Assembly (NCBI RefSeq): GCF_047345415.1
Contig: NZ_JBLFEP010000002.1
Coordinates: 186,001-250,000 of the forward strand
Direction: 5' to 3'
DNA: 64,000 nt
From: Maribacter_C sp947494565
Lineage (GTDB): Bacteria > Bacteroidota > Bacteroidia > Flavobacteriales > Flavobacteriaceae
Positions within the stretch are counted from its first letter, which is position 1. Each line of letters begins with the position of its first letter. The position numbers and the translations under genes were made by a program. Under the pieces are notes generated by a model. That model worked only from the letters and a program-made list of their open reading frames with translations, was not told where the DNA came from and did not search any database. This document shows positions 44,342 to 52,542 of the stretch, piece after piece.

Positions 44342-44349
44342 CAAAATTA
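44342..44349 (-). promoter_or_regulatory. -7 element of hflX
   Basis: On the minus strand this reads TAATTTTG, a full match to TAnnTTTG, 16 bp before the hflX start. No clear -33 TTG at 17-20 bp. Confidence 0.4.
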
Positions 44350-44402
44350 AGCAATAGAACACTAGCTATTTTCGTAAATTTACATCCCCAATAGAAAAAT
44401 CC

Positions 44403-45374
44403 GTGAAGTTTTCGTTTTTTAAAAGAAAGAAAAAGAATATCTACTCAGTAGGTTTCTACAACCTAGAGAACCTTTTCGATACTATTGATGACCCAGATAC
44501 CCTAGATGACGACTTTACCCCGAAGGGAATAAAAAAGTGGTCAAACAAACGTTATCGAAGAAAACTGTATAAATTGGCCAAGACCATTTCTGAAATAGGA
44601 AATGAGACCACCGACCATTGCCCAGTATTGATGGGGGTCGCCGAAGTCGAAAACGAAACGGTAATGCAGGATCTCATCGATGCGGAACCCTTGCGCGACA
44701 TCAATTACGGTTTTGTTCATTATGACTCCCCTGATGAACGCGGTATCGATACTGCGCTAATTTACCATAAGGATTGTTTTGAGGTTTTGTATTCTGACCC
44801 GATTACCTTATTTATTTACGAGAAAAACGGAAATCGTGATACCACGCGTGATATTCTATACGTAAAAGGAAAATTGAACGGTGAGCTGGTACATATTTTC
44901 GTGAACCATTGGCCTTCAAGAAGAGATGGCTCCAATGAAACCAGCTATAAAAGGGTAAAGGCCGCCGAAACCATTAAGGCATATATGGCAGAAATAGAAT
45001 TGGAGGAAGCTGAGCCTAACTATATCATAATGGGCGATTTTAATGATGGGCCGGAATCAGAGAGCATCAAAACGCTTATGGACTCAAATCGGCTCTATAA
45101 CCCTATGGAAAAATTGCTCACCCCAGACCGCGGAAGCGCCAACTACAGACAATCATGGATGTTGTTCGATCAAATCATGGTATCCCATAACTTTTTGAAC
45201 TACGAAAAAGGAACACATAGTTTTGCCCATGCGAATATCTTTGATGAAAACTTTTTAATGGAATTTAAAGGAAAGTACAAGGGAACCCCGTATCGAACCT
45301 ATGCAGGCCGAAAGTATATCGGAGGCTATAGCGATCACTTTCCGGTATATATTCAATTGAAATACAACGGCTGA
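44403..45374 (+). CDS. Endonuclease/exonuclease/phosphatase family protein
   Basis: 323 residues from a GTG start; the first residues KFSFFKRKKKNIYSVGFYNLENLFD run straight into the fold. EEP motifs: FYNLENLFD, MGVAEVENE (catalytic Glu), NHWPSRR, MGDFNDGPES and SDHFPVYI (catalytic His). There is no signal peptide. Members act on nucleic acids or phosphoesters; the target here is unknown. It is divergent from hflX with 77 bp between, and convergent with the exonuclease gene. Confidence 0.88.
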   Translation: MKFSFFKRKKKNIYSVGFYNLENLFDTIDDPDTLDDDFTPKGIKKWSNKRYRRKLYKLAKTISEIGNETTDHCPVLMGVAEVENETVMQDLIDAEPLRDINYGFVHYDSPDERGIDTALIYHKDCFEVLYSDPITLFIYEKNGNRDTTRDILYVKGKLNGELVHIFVNHWPSRRDGSNETSYKRVKAAETIKAYMAEIELEEAEPNYIIMGDFNDGPESESIKTLMDSNRLYNPMEKLLTPDRGSANYRQSWMLFDQIMVSHNFLNYEKGTHSFAHANIFDENFLMEFKGKYKGTPYRTYAGRKYIGGYSDHFPVYIQLKYNG

Positions 45375-45375
45375 A

Positions 45376-46089
45376 TCATACTTTTTTAATTTCACTTTCG
45401 TGAAGTAGTTCCTCATTTCTAAGACGGAGAAAAACTTGTGCAGTAGTCACCACATCAAGCTCGCAATATGTGATAATACGGTCGATATCTTGATCTTCAT
45501 AATATACTTGACGCACCCTGCTGCCGTCAATATCCTGCTTTGGTGAAGGAATCCCTAAGATATGGGCCAAGAGTTTTAAAGAGGTAAAATGCTTGTAGTC
45601 GCCGAATTTCCAAAGATCCATGGTGTCGAGATGCGGCACTTCCCACGGTTTTTTGCCAAAAAGGTTGAGTTTGTAGGGCAATTCAATACCATGTATGATC
45701 ATGCGCCGTGCGATATACGGAAAGTCGAACTCTTTGGCATTATGACCACACAAAAGGTGTTTTGCCAAATTGAAATGGCTATTGACCAAATTCTTGAAAT
45801 CTTTCAGGAGTTTGGCCTCGGGCCCATAAAAGGAGGTGGTCCGGAAGGTTCTGATTTCTCCTTGGAAATGGAAGTAGCCTACCGAAATACAGATGATTTT
45901 ACCGAATTCCGCCCAAATACCGGCCCGTTCGTAAAATTCTTCCGCCGTATAATCCTCCTTACGTTGGTATTTTGACTTATGCTCCCATAACTCCTTCTTT
46001 TCATCGTCAAGCGCATCAAAGCTGCTGTTTTCCGGAACGGTCTCTATGTCCAAAAACAAAATATGGTCCAAACGAATTCTTTCTAGCAT
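45376..46089 (-). CDS. 3'-5' exonuclease, PolB-like DnaQ fold
   Basis: 237 residues. Exo I LFLDIETVPE, Exo II CGHNAKEFDFPYI and Exo III YCELDVVTTAQVFL give the full DEDDy-type active site, as in the predicted 3'-5' exonuclease related to the proofreading domain of family B polymerases. Acts on DNA or RNA 3' ends. It stands alone; the neighbour across a 1-bp gap is a convergent EEP nuclease gene. Confidence 0.9.
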   Translation of the reverse strand: MLERIRLDHILFLDIETVPENSSFDALDDEKKELWEHKSKYQRKEDYTAEEFYERAGIWAEFGKIICISVGYFHFQGEIRTFRTTSFYGPEAKLLKDFKNLVNSHFNLAKHLLCGHNAKEFDFPYIARRMIIHGIELPYKLNLFGKKPWEVPHLDTMDLWKFGDYKHFTSLKLLAHILGIPSPKQDIDGSRVRQVYYEDQDIDRIITYCELDVVTTAQVFLRLRNEELLHESEIKKV

Positions 46090-46263
46090 AAAAACGATTT
46101 AGCGAATAAATATAAGAAAATAGTGGCCTTGGCTTCCGAAAACGAGGATATTTCCTACAATACTGATCCTGAAAGCAGGTAGTTCATCGAAATTGTTGAA
46201 GAATAACCAATATCAGAGTGAAGCCTCACGTTCATGGTATATCCCACAAATCTTAAAATTACT

Positions 46264-47031
46264 ATGCAAAAACTAAAGCTACGGAAAAGACCTACTTTTG
46301 TCTCGTATTTGATCTTGACATTCTTTTTAATCTCCGTTATTACCTCTTGTAGTACGGATGATGGCATCCCTGATGAGGAAAGTGTTGAGAACACCTCCAA
46401 GGATGTACCTTGTGCCAATGCCGCCGATCTTGTTTTTAATGAAAAAGACGGACTCTTGGTGGTCGAATTCGAGAATGCCGAGTTTCCCGACAATTGGAAG
46501 TTAAAGAATGGAGGAAACGGTTTTTCTGGAAAAGGTTTTATGGTATGGCAGGGCGAACAATACTTTAGCCAACCGGGAAATGGTGCTGCCACCTTTAAAA
46601 TCAGGATAAAGAATAGCGGACAGTACCGATTTCTTTGGAATTCGGCCGTAAAATCCGGCAACAACGGTACAGAACACAATGATACTTGGTTGCGATTTGC
46701 CAACGCTAAGAATTTTTACGCCCAGAAAGGGGACAGTCGAGTCTTTCCGAAAGGTTCTGGGAAAACACCGAATCCTGAGGGAGCCTCGAAAGACGGGTGG
46801 TTTAAAATCTACCGTGGAGGTAATGATTTGGGCTTCAAATGGCAGGCCTTGACATACGATAACAATGGCCATGAAGTTTTTGTGGTTTTCGATAAACCTG
46901 GCATTTACGAAATGGAGGTTTCGGCCCGTTCATCGGGGCACGCTATTGACAAATTCGTGCTGTTCAATTCATCACATACTCTTGAATCGGCCACCTCGTC
47001 CGATAAATTGAGTGCCACAAGCTGTAATTGA
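46264..47031 (+). CDS. Lipoprotein with carbohydrate-binding-like domain
   Basis: 255 residues from MQKLKLRKRPTFVS; a start ten codons upstream is less likely. The signal ends at ISVITSCSTDD. The mature part begins with FNEKDGLLVVEFENAEF and has a jelly-roll look: GNGAATFKIRIKNSGQYRFLW, GFKWQALTYD and PGIYEMEVSARSSGHAIDKFVLF, similar to the domain found in CBM6/35-like and glycoside-hydrolase C-terminal modules. It may bind carbohydrate at the cell surface. No catalytic motif is seen and it has a terminator directly after it. Confidence 0.78.
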   Translation: MQKLKLRKRPTFVSYLILTFFLISVITSCSTDDGIPDEESVENTSKDVPCANAADLVFNEKDGLLVVEFENAEFPDNWKLKNGGNGFSGKGFMVWQGEQYFSQPGNGAATFKIRIKNSGQYRFLWNSAVKSGNNGTEHNDTWLRFANAKNFYAQKGDSRVFPKGSGKTPNPEGASKDGWFKIYRGGNDLGFKWQALTYDNNGHEVFVVFDKPGIYEMEVSARSSGHAIDKFVLFNSSHTLESATSSDKLSATSCN

Positions 47032-47105
47032 TACGATATATTGGAGCTTGATATTTTTTGAACTCCATTGTCATCCTTTCTAACTTATAGTAGGAGCAAC
47101 AACCT

Positions 47106-47129
47106 AAAACCGACCGATACGTCGGTTTT
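47106..47129 (+). terminator. Intrinsic terminator of the CBM-like lipoprotein gene
   Basis: AAAACCGAC, 6-nt loop CGATAC, GTCGGTTTT then T: a 9-bp perfect stem with T-run. Confidence 0.8.
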
Positions 47130-47399
47130 TACCTTGAGCATTTGAATGGAAAGTGTTCTCGCAGCTCTTGCAATCAATAGGTTTTATCGACGAAATACAA
47201 GACTTGCAACAATAGTCGTTGCGGACTAAATAAGAAAAGACCATTCGGTCGGTAATTTAACTCGATAAAAAACCTAAAACAGGAAATGGTACGTGTGCGA
47301 ACCGAGGTCTGTAATAGGCGCTGGGATGCTGTTTTCTATTTAACACCCTAATTCTCCCATTTCATATCGGGAATGCGTATTTTTAATAAAAAAAGTGCG
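47130..47399. other. Gap upstream of the lipoprotein gene
   Basis: About 270 bp without a gene. TATTTTTA at 47378-47385 is a near match to a -7 element just before the lipoprotein ATG at 47400. GACC-ATTC-GGTC near 47247 is a small inverted repeat. Nothing else recognised. Confidence 0.35.
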
Positions 47400-48524
47400 A
47401 TGAAAAACTATCCTAAGGGCATCTTTGCCCTTGTCGTTTTTGCTCTTTTTTCGTGTGCTAAAGACGATGGTGTTGATATAGAGGTCTCTAATGAGCCCAA
47501 TATCAATATTACTTTGGTGGGCGAGGATCTGGAAAGGGTATATCAATACGAGTATGATTCTTCCAGTGGTTTGGAAGTGCAATCTGACCTTACGCAAGAA
47601 TTGGGGTTGGGGAGTTCGTACCTTACCCTTCGTCAAAAGGGGGATGTATTGTCATTCTATATTTTCTCTTCCGGTAATTTTTCCCTTATCCAAAAAAATG
47701 TGGAAACAGGTCAAAGTTCGATCAATTCAAATTTTTACACGGAAAACAACGAACGCAATATCCTCTGGGGAACCAATGATGACGAAAACATTTATCTAGG
47801 GATTTTTGAACCGCAGGGAACTTCAAATTTTGGGGTACTCACTATTGACAATGCAAATGGTATGCAGCGCCAACTCATGATCGAGGAGGACATTCAAATC
47901 TCATACCAGCCTATTTACCATCAGGGAAAGCTCTTGCTTACCTATCGCGATGGTCTGGATAATTACAAAGTAGCGGTGGTGGAAACAGCAACGAACAATG
48001 TCATCAAACGCTTGGATTTTGGCGAGTTAGTTCCGAATATTTTCATCGATGGTATGGACGATGTAGTTATCTTGAAAAGTGAAAGCGGCGAAAACTATAG
48101 CTACACCATTTATGATACGAACACGTTTGAACAGATTGAGGAAGTTGAATTTCCATTAACGCGTTACTTTGACCCCGGTATTTTAACGGCACGCTTTATT
48201 GGAAAGGAGCTTTTCTATTACAGTTTATATGTGCAACCCGCGGAAGTCCGATTCGGCCCCGCATCTTTTAATTTCACAACAAATAGTGAAACACTGGTTG
48301 ACATGGAGCGTATTGTGCGCCAAGTGGAGGCCGAAAGTGGGAAGAGCATTCAACTGTTGTCGCAAGGAATAGATGAACAGACCGGGTCTTATCTTGTAGG
48401 TTACGTTGAGGTAAATGACAATGACCAGCTTGAAGGGGGCGCGCTTATTATTTCCTCTAAAGGCGAATTAATCAAAAATATCGAATTGCCTTTCGTGCCG
48501 ACGTATTTTTTGATCAAAGACTAA
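47400..48524 (+). CDS. Lipoprotein of unknown function, beta-propeller-like
   Basis: 374 residues from MKNYPKGIFALVVFALFSC, lipoprotein signal; an upstream start adds nine residues. The mature protein looks all-beta with repeats of the kind YLTLRQKGDVLSFYIFSSG and QPIYHQGKLLLTYRDGL. No enzymatic motif, no named family recognised. It is the last gene before the convergent ogt, and is not obviously linked to its neighbours. Confidence 0.7.
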   Translation: MKNYPKGIFALVVFALFSCAKDDGVDIEVSNEPNINITLVGEDLERVYQYEYDSSSGLEVQSDLTQELGLGSSYLTLRQKGDVLSFYIFSSGNFSLIQKNVETGQSSINSNFYTENNERNILWGTNDDENIYLGIFEPQGTSNFGVLTIDNANGMQRQLMIEEDIQISYQPIYHQGKLLLTYRDGLDNYKVAVVETATNNVIKRLDFGELVPNIFIDGMDDVVILKSESGENYSYTIYDTNTFEQIEEVEFPLTRYFDPGILTARFIGKELFYYSLYVQPAEVRFGPASFNFTTNSETLVDMERIVRQVEAESGKSIQLLSQGIDEQTGSYLVGYVEVNDNDQLEGGALIISSKGELIKNIELPFVPTYFLIKD

Positions 48525-48548
48525 AGGAGAAAGTCGTGTAAACGATGC

Positions 48549-49022
48549 TTAAAATAGGGACTGTTGCTGCACAGGTGATTCATGATCCAGCAGCCATTTT
48601 TTTCGATGTAATCCTCCCGCGTAGCCGGTCAAAGAACCATCGCTGCCAATTACCCGATGACAAGGTACTACGATCCACAAGGGGTTTTTGCCATTAGCGG
48701 CGGCCACGGCCCGAATGGCTTTTACATCGCCTAAGGTCTTCGATAGTTCTAGGTACGAGGTCGTTTTTCCGAAGGGAATATCGAGCAAGGCTTGCCAAAC
48801 CCGTTTTTGAAAATCAGTGCCTTGCGGATTCAAATCAAGGGTGAAGTCCTTCCGCTTGCCATGAAAATACTCTTTTAGTTGGTAGGCACCATCTTCTAAG
48901 ACTTCCGGAATAATTTCCGTGGGTTCTTCCTCCGTATTCATAACGGTTATGGCCCGTAGGCCGTTTTCATCGCCTTCAAGCTTGGTGATACCCAACGGAG
49001 TTGGTATGTAGGCCCTTTCCAT
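48549..49022 (-). CDS. ogt: Methylated-DNA-protein-cysteine methyltransferase
   Basis: 157 residues. It removes alkyl groups from O6-alkylguanine onto its own cysteine in VVPCHRVIGSDG; the tail YAGGLHRKKWLLDHE is also typical. A helix ahead of it (FQKRVWQALLDIPFGKTTSY) is the DNA-binding part. There is no Ada N-terminal domain, so this is the Ogt/MGMT form. It overlaps the CNNM gene by 1 bp. Confidence 0.95.
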   Translation of the reverse strand: MERAYIPTPLGITKLEGDENGLRAITVMNTEEEPTEIIPEVLEDGAYQLKEYFHGKRKDFTLDLNPQGTDFQKRVWQALLDIPFGKTTSYLELSKTLGDVKAIRAVAAANGKNPLWIVVPCHRVIGSDGSLTGYAGGLHRKKWLLDHESPVQQQSLF

Positions 49023-50143
49023 TAGTCGCTTGATTGTTCCTTGTCAATAATGCCAATGCGCTGCGCCCTGTTCTTCCAAGTCTTACGGGCCAATTCCTGT
49101 AGGTCTGCGACATTATCGCTTTCGTCCATGATTTCAAGACCGAGTAAGGTTTCGATAATATCTTCCATAGTTACCAAGCCGCTCACTGAGCCGTATTCAT
49201 CAACCACAAGCGCGATATGCTCTCTTTTACTGATCAGGGTATCAAAGAGTCTTGGAATAGGAGTATTGCGCTCCGTTACCAGAATATCGCGTTTGATTTC
49301 CGATAGAGGAGCATCCCCATTTTTGTTGATGATTTCTTCCAGAATGTTATCCTTGAGCACGAAACCGGTGATATGGTCTACTTTCTCTCCGTGAATCGGA
49401 ATACGGGAAAAACGCATCTTAGGGTTTTCGCTGAAATAATCTTGTATGGTTTCTTCTTCGGAAGCGATTTTCATTACGGCCCGCGGCGTCATCACATCTT
49501 TGACCAAGACCTCATCGAAGCGAAGGAGGTTTTTGATTATGGTAGATTCCGACTGTTCAAAAACACCCTCTTCTTCGGCAATATCGGCCATAGCGCTAAA
49601 ATCATCCCGACTGAGTACACTGCCATGGTGGCCCTTTCCACCAACCAATTTGGTGAAGAGTTGTAGAATCCATAGTAATCCGGTCCATTTCAACACAAGT
49701 ACCATTCCCTTCAAGGTTTTGGCAGTAAAATTGGCCAGTTGTCTCCAAAAGGTCGCACCAATGGTTTTAGGAATGATCTCGGAAGCCACTAAAATCAAGA
49801 TGGTCATGAGGGTCGATACGACCCCGACCATCAAATCTTCGGTGAACGTCAGTCCGAAAATGGAGCGTGGCGTGCTACCATAAAGCTCTGCATAGGCTAC
49901 TTTTGCCTGGACCCCGACCAAGATTGCCCCTACAGTGTGGGCAATGGTGTTGAGCGTTAGAATCGCGATTAGGGGTTTATCAACGTCTTTCTTGAGTTCC
50001 TCCAGTGTTTCGGCATAGACTTTTCCTTCTTTTTTCTTGATATTGACAAAGGTAGGAGTGACACTTAGTAGCACTGCTTCTAAAATGGAGCATAAAAAGG
50101 AAAAGAAAATGGATATTACAGCATAAAAAATTAGAAGGCCCAT
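49022..50143 (-). CDS. CNNM/CorB-like membrane protein with CBS pair
   Basis: 373 residues. A DUF21/CNNM domain with three or four TM segments (1-165) is followed by a CBS pair (about 200-340, with VKDVMTPRAVMKI and VVDEYGSVSGLVTMEDI). The usual C-terminal CorC_HlyC domain is absent. CNNM proteins are linked to Mg2+ export or sensing. It is co-transcribed with ogt, which overlaps by one base. Confidence 0.9.
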   Translation of the reverse strand: MGLLIFYAVISIFFSFLCSILEAVLLSVTPTFVNIKKKEGKVYAETLEELKKDVDKPLIAILTLNTIAHTVGAILVGVQAKVAYAELYGSTPRSIFGLTFTEDLMVGVVSTLMTILILVASEIIPKTIGATFWRQLANFTAKTLKGMVLVLKWTGLLWILQLFTKLVGGKGHHGSVLSRDDFSAMADIAEEEGVFEQSESTIIKNLLRFDEVLVKDVMTPRAVMKIASEEETIQDYFSENPKMRFSRIPIHGEKVDHITGFVLKDNILEEIINKNGDAPLSEIKRDILVTERNTPIPRLFDTLISKREHIALVVDEYGSVSGLVTMEDIIETLLGLEIMDESDNVADLQELARKTWKNRAQRIGIIDKEQSSD

Positions 50144-50181
50144 GCAATCTGTTTAATGATACGAATGTACTAAGAAAAATA

Positions 50182-51519
50182 CTAATCCGAATGGGTCGCT
50201 GCAGCTTCATAGAACACGGAATGCAACGCTGTTCTTATATTCAGGCTGTAGAGTTTCCGATGAGATCGGTAAGGGTACACGCGGTTGGATAGAAAAATAA
50301 ATACCAATTGGTCTTTTGGGTCTGCCCAAACGAAAGTCCCGGTAAAACCCGAATGTCCAAAGCTTTCGGCGCTCGCTTTCGGTGCCGGATAAGCCGCTTC
50401 GAGTTTTAGCGTATCATTGCCCAAGAGTGGTTTGTCAAAACCCAGTCCCCTTCGATTTTCGTTTTCCGGAAACTGTACCTTGATGAACTCTTTTACGGTT
50501 TCTTCTTTAAGATACCTTCTGCCCCCATATATACCGTAGTTCATGTACATCTGCATAAGGCGGGCCAGATCTTTGGCCGTGGCGAATAGGCCAGCATTAC
50601 CGGAAATTCCGCCCATCAGGGCCGCATTTTCATCGTGCACCCAGTCTTTGGTAAGCGAAAACCGGAACAGGGTATCTATTTCCGTAGGGACTATGGCATT
50701 CGAAAAGTTTTTGGTTTTGGGATTAAAGCCCATGGTCGTGTTTCCCAAAGGGTCATAGAATTGGGTTCTTAGGTATGTCGCGTAATTGGTTCCGGTTAAA
50801 TTTTTTACAAGTTGGGGATATAGTAAAAAGGTGAGTCCTGAATACCGGTATTTTTTTTCATCGTCTACTGCGGAACGTGAAATTTCACGATAGACTTTTC
50901 GCTTGAATCTGTCTTTGATGAACAGTTCTTCGTAGGCTTGGTTATTGTACTTTGAATTTGCCTTGGGGCGCACCCATCTTTTTTTGAGCCTTCCGTTCTT
51001 TTTGGTAATCTCATTTAGAAAAACGATATATGGGGTAAGTCCGGCCTGATGTGACAGGATCTCACGAACGGTAAGTTGTTTTTTGTCGGCTACTTTTTTC
51101 CAAGGGTCCCAATAGGAGCTAAAGGGTTCGTCCAAGCATAACTTACCTTCACCGTGAAGTTTCATCAAGGCAGGAAGGGCAGCCGTGATTTTTGTCACGG
51201 AGGCGAGGTCATAGATGTCATTCAAGGCTACCCGCTGAATACTATCATAGGTGTGGTGGCCATACGCTTTGTGAAAGATGATCTTCCCCTTTTTCGCTAC
51301 TAACAATTGGGCTCCGGGAAACGCTTCTTCCCGAATACCTAGGCTCATAATGGAGTCGACCTGGGTATAAATAAATGCAGAATCTAGGTCGACCTCTACG
51401 GGACGTCCATAGGTCAATTCTTCTGAAAAGGCAGTTAAATTTACTTCTGAAACACCTTGTGCATAGGCATTCGTAGCTAATAAACCGATTAGTATAATAA
51501 AAGTAGTTTTCATTTTCAC
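50182..51519 (-). CDS. Secreted serine hydrolase (beta-lactamase-like)
   Basis: 445 residues with signal peptide MKMKTTFIILIGLLATNAYA. SVTK at 107-110, YSG in KYRYSGLTFLL and HSG in FGHSGFTGT: the full set of catalytic blocks except that the second tyrosine motif is YSG. It resembles the EstB/PBP4* group attached to D-Ala esterases. About 38 bp downstream of it on the strand lies the CNNM gene, so the two may be one unit; upstream is hemB. Confidence 0.9.
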   Translation of the reverse strand: MKMKTTFIILIGLLATNAYAQGVSEVNLTAFSEELTYGRPVEVDLDSAFIYTQVDSIMSLGIREEAFPGAQLLVAKKGKIIFHKAYGHHTYDSIQRVALNDIYDLASVTKITAALPALMKLHGEGKLCLDEPFSSYWDPWKKVADKKQLTVREILSHQAGLTPYIVFLNEITKKNGRLKKRWVRPKANSKYNNQAYEELFIKDRFKRKVYREISRSAVDDEKKYRYSGLTFLLYPQLVKNLTGTNYATYLRTQFYDPLGNTTMGFNPKTKNFSNAIVPTEIDTLFRFSLTKDWVHDENAALMGGISGNAGLFATAKDLARLMQMYMNYGIYGGRRYLKEETVKEFIKVQFPENENRRGLGFDKPLLGNDTLKLEAAYPAPKASAESFGHSGFTGTFVWADPKDQLVFIFLSNRVYPYRSHRKLYSLNIRTALHSVFYEAAATHSD

Positions 51520-51552
51520 ACTTGTGAAGACCTGTCTTCTTTTTGCGATGGA

Positions 51553-52542
51553 CTACCCCATCAATCGTACCGCATCTTTGGCAAAATAGCTCGCAATGAT
51601 AGTTGCTCCCGCTCTTTTAAAGGCGATAAGCTGCTCCATCATTACAGCATCATGGTCGAGCCATCCTTTTTCGGCAGCGGCTTTCACCATGGCGTATTCT
51701 CCGCTGACCTGATACACCGCGACGGGTACATCGACCTCGTTTCGTATTTCACGAAGAATATCTAAATAAGCGGAACCCGGTTTCACCATCACGATGTCGG
51801 CACCTTCATCAATATCGGCTTGGGTTTCGGTTATGGCCTCAAATCGGTTGGCCGAATCCATTTGGTAGGTCTTCTTGTCTTTAGGTACGTTTTTCATATC
51901 GACCGGAGCGGAATCCAGCGCATCGCGAAACGGCCCATAGAAGGCACTGGCATACTTGGCGCTATAGCTCATGATCCCCGTATTGATATGGCCTTCATCT
52001 TCCAAAGCTTCCCGAATGGTGAGAATACGTCCGTCCATCATATCACTTGGTGCCACAAAATCCGCTCCGGCAGCGGCATGGCTGACACTCATTTCCGCCA
52101 AAACTTCAGAAGTTTCGTCATTTAAGATCATCCCATCTTGCACAATACCATCGTGCCCCAGTGAAGAATAAGGGTCCAAGGCAACATCGGTCATGACCAG
52201 CATTTCAGGACAGGCGTTTTTTACCGCTTTTATGGCCAGCTGCATGAGCCCGTCAGGATTGAGGGCTTCGGTGCCCTTATTGTCTTTTAGGTCATCGGGT
52301 ACTTTCACGAACAGCAGTACGGCACATAGGCCCAGGTTCCATAATTCCTTGACTTCTTTTTCAAGTTGGTCGATACTCAACCGATAGTAATTGGGCATTG
52401 AAGCGATTTCTTCCTTTACGTTCTTTCCTTCGACCACAAAAAGGGGTACCAGAAAATCACTTGGTGTCAGAATAGTTTCACGTACTAAGTGACGAATGGC
52501 TTCGTTAGTTCTAAGTCTACGGTTTCTTCTTAAGGGATACAT
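51553..52542 (-). CDS. hemB: Delta-aminolevulinic acid dehydratase
   Basis: 329 residues, porphobilinogen synthase, which joins two ALA molecules. Schiff-base lysine in VMVKPGSAYLDIL, second lysine in SYSAKYASAFYGPFRDA, and DVALDPYSSLGHDG typical of the Mg2+-type enzymes without the zinc cysteine triad. Cytoplasmic, part of haem synthesis; the other hem genes lie from 56.9 kb on. The start codon is in an overlap with the divergent helicase frame. Confidence 0.96.
   Translation of the reverse strand: MYPLRRNRRLRTNEAIRHLVRETILTPSDFLVPLFVVEGKNVKEEIASMPNYYRLSIDQLEKEVKELWNLGLCAVLLFVKVPDDLKDNKGTEALNPDGLMQLAIKAVKNACPEMLVMTDVALDPYSSLGHDGIVQDGMILNDETSEVLAEMSVSHAAAGADFVAPSDMMDGRILTIREALEDEGHINTGIMSYSAKYASAFYGPFRDALDSAPVDMKNVPKDKKTYQMDSANRFEAITETQADIDEGADIVMVKPGSAYLDILREIRNEVDVPVAVYQVSGEYAMVKAAAEKGWLDHDAVMMEQLIAFKRAGATIIASYFAKDAVRLMG

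Noticed and set aside
46155..46703. Long minus-strand frame over the start of the CBM-like lipoprotein gene
   Set aside because: Composition looks like antisense; the plus-strand frame has a clear lipoprotein signal.
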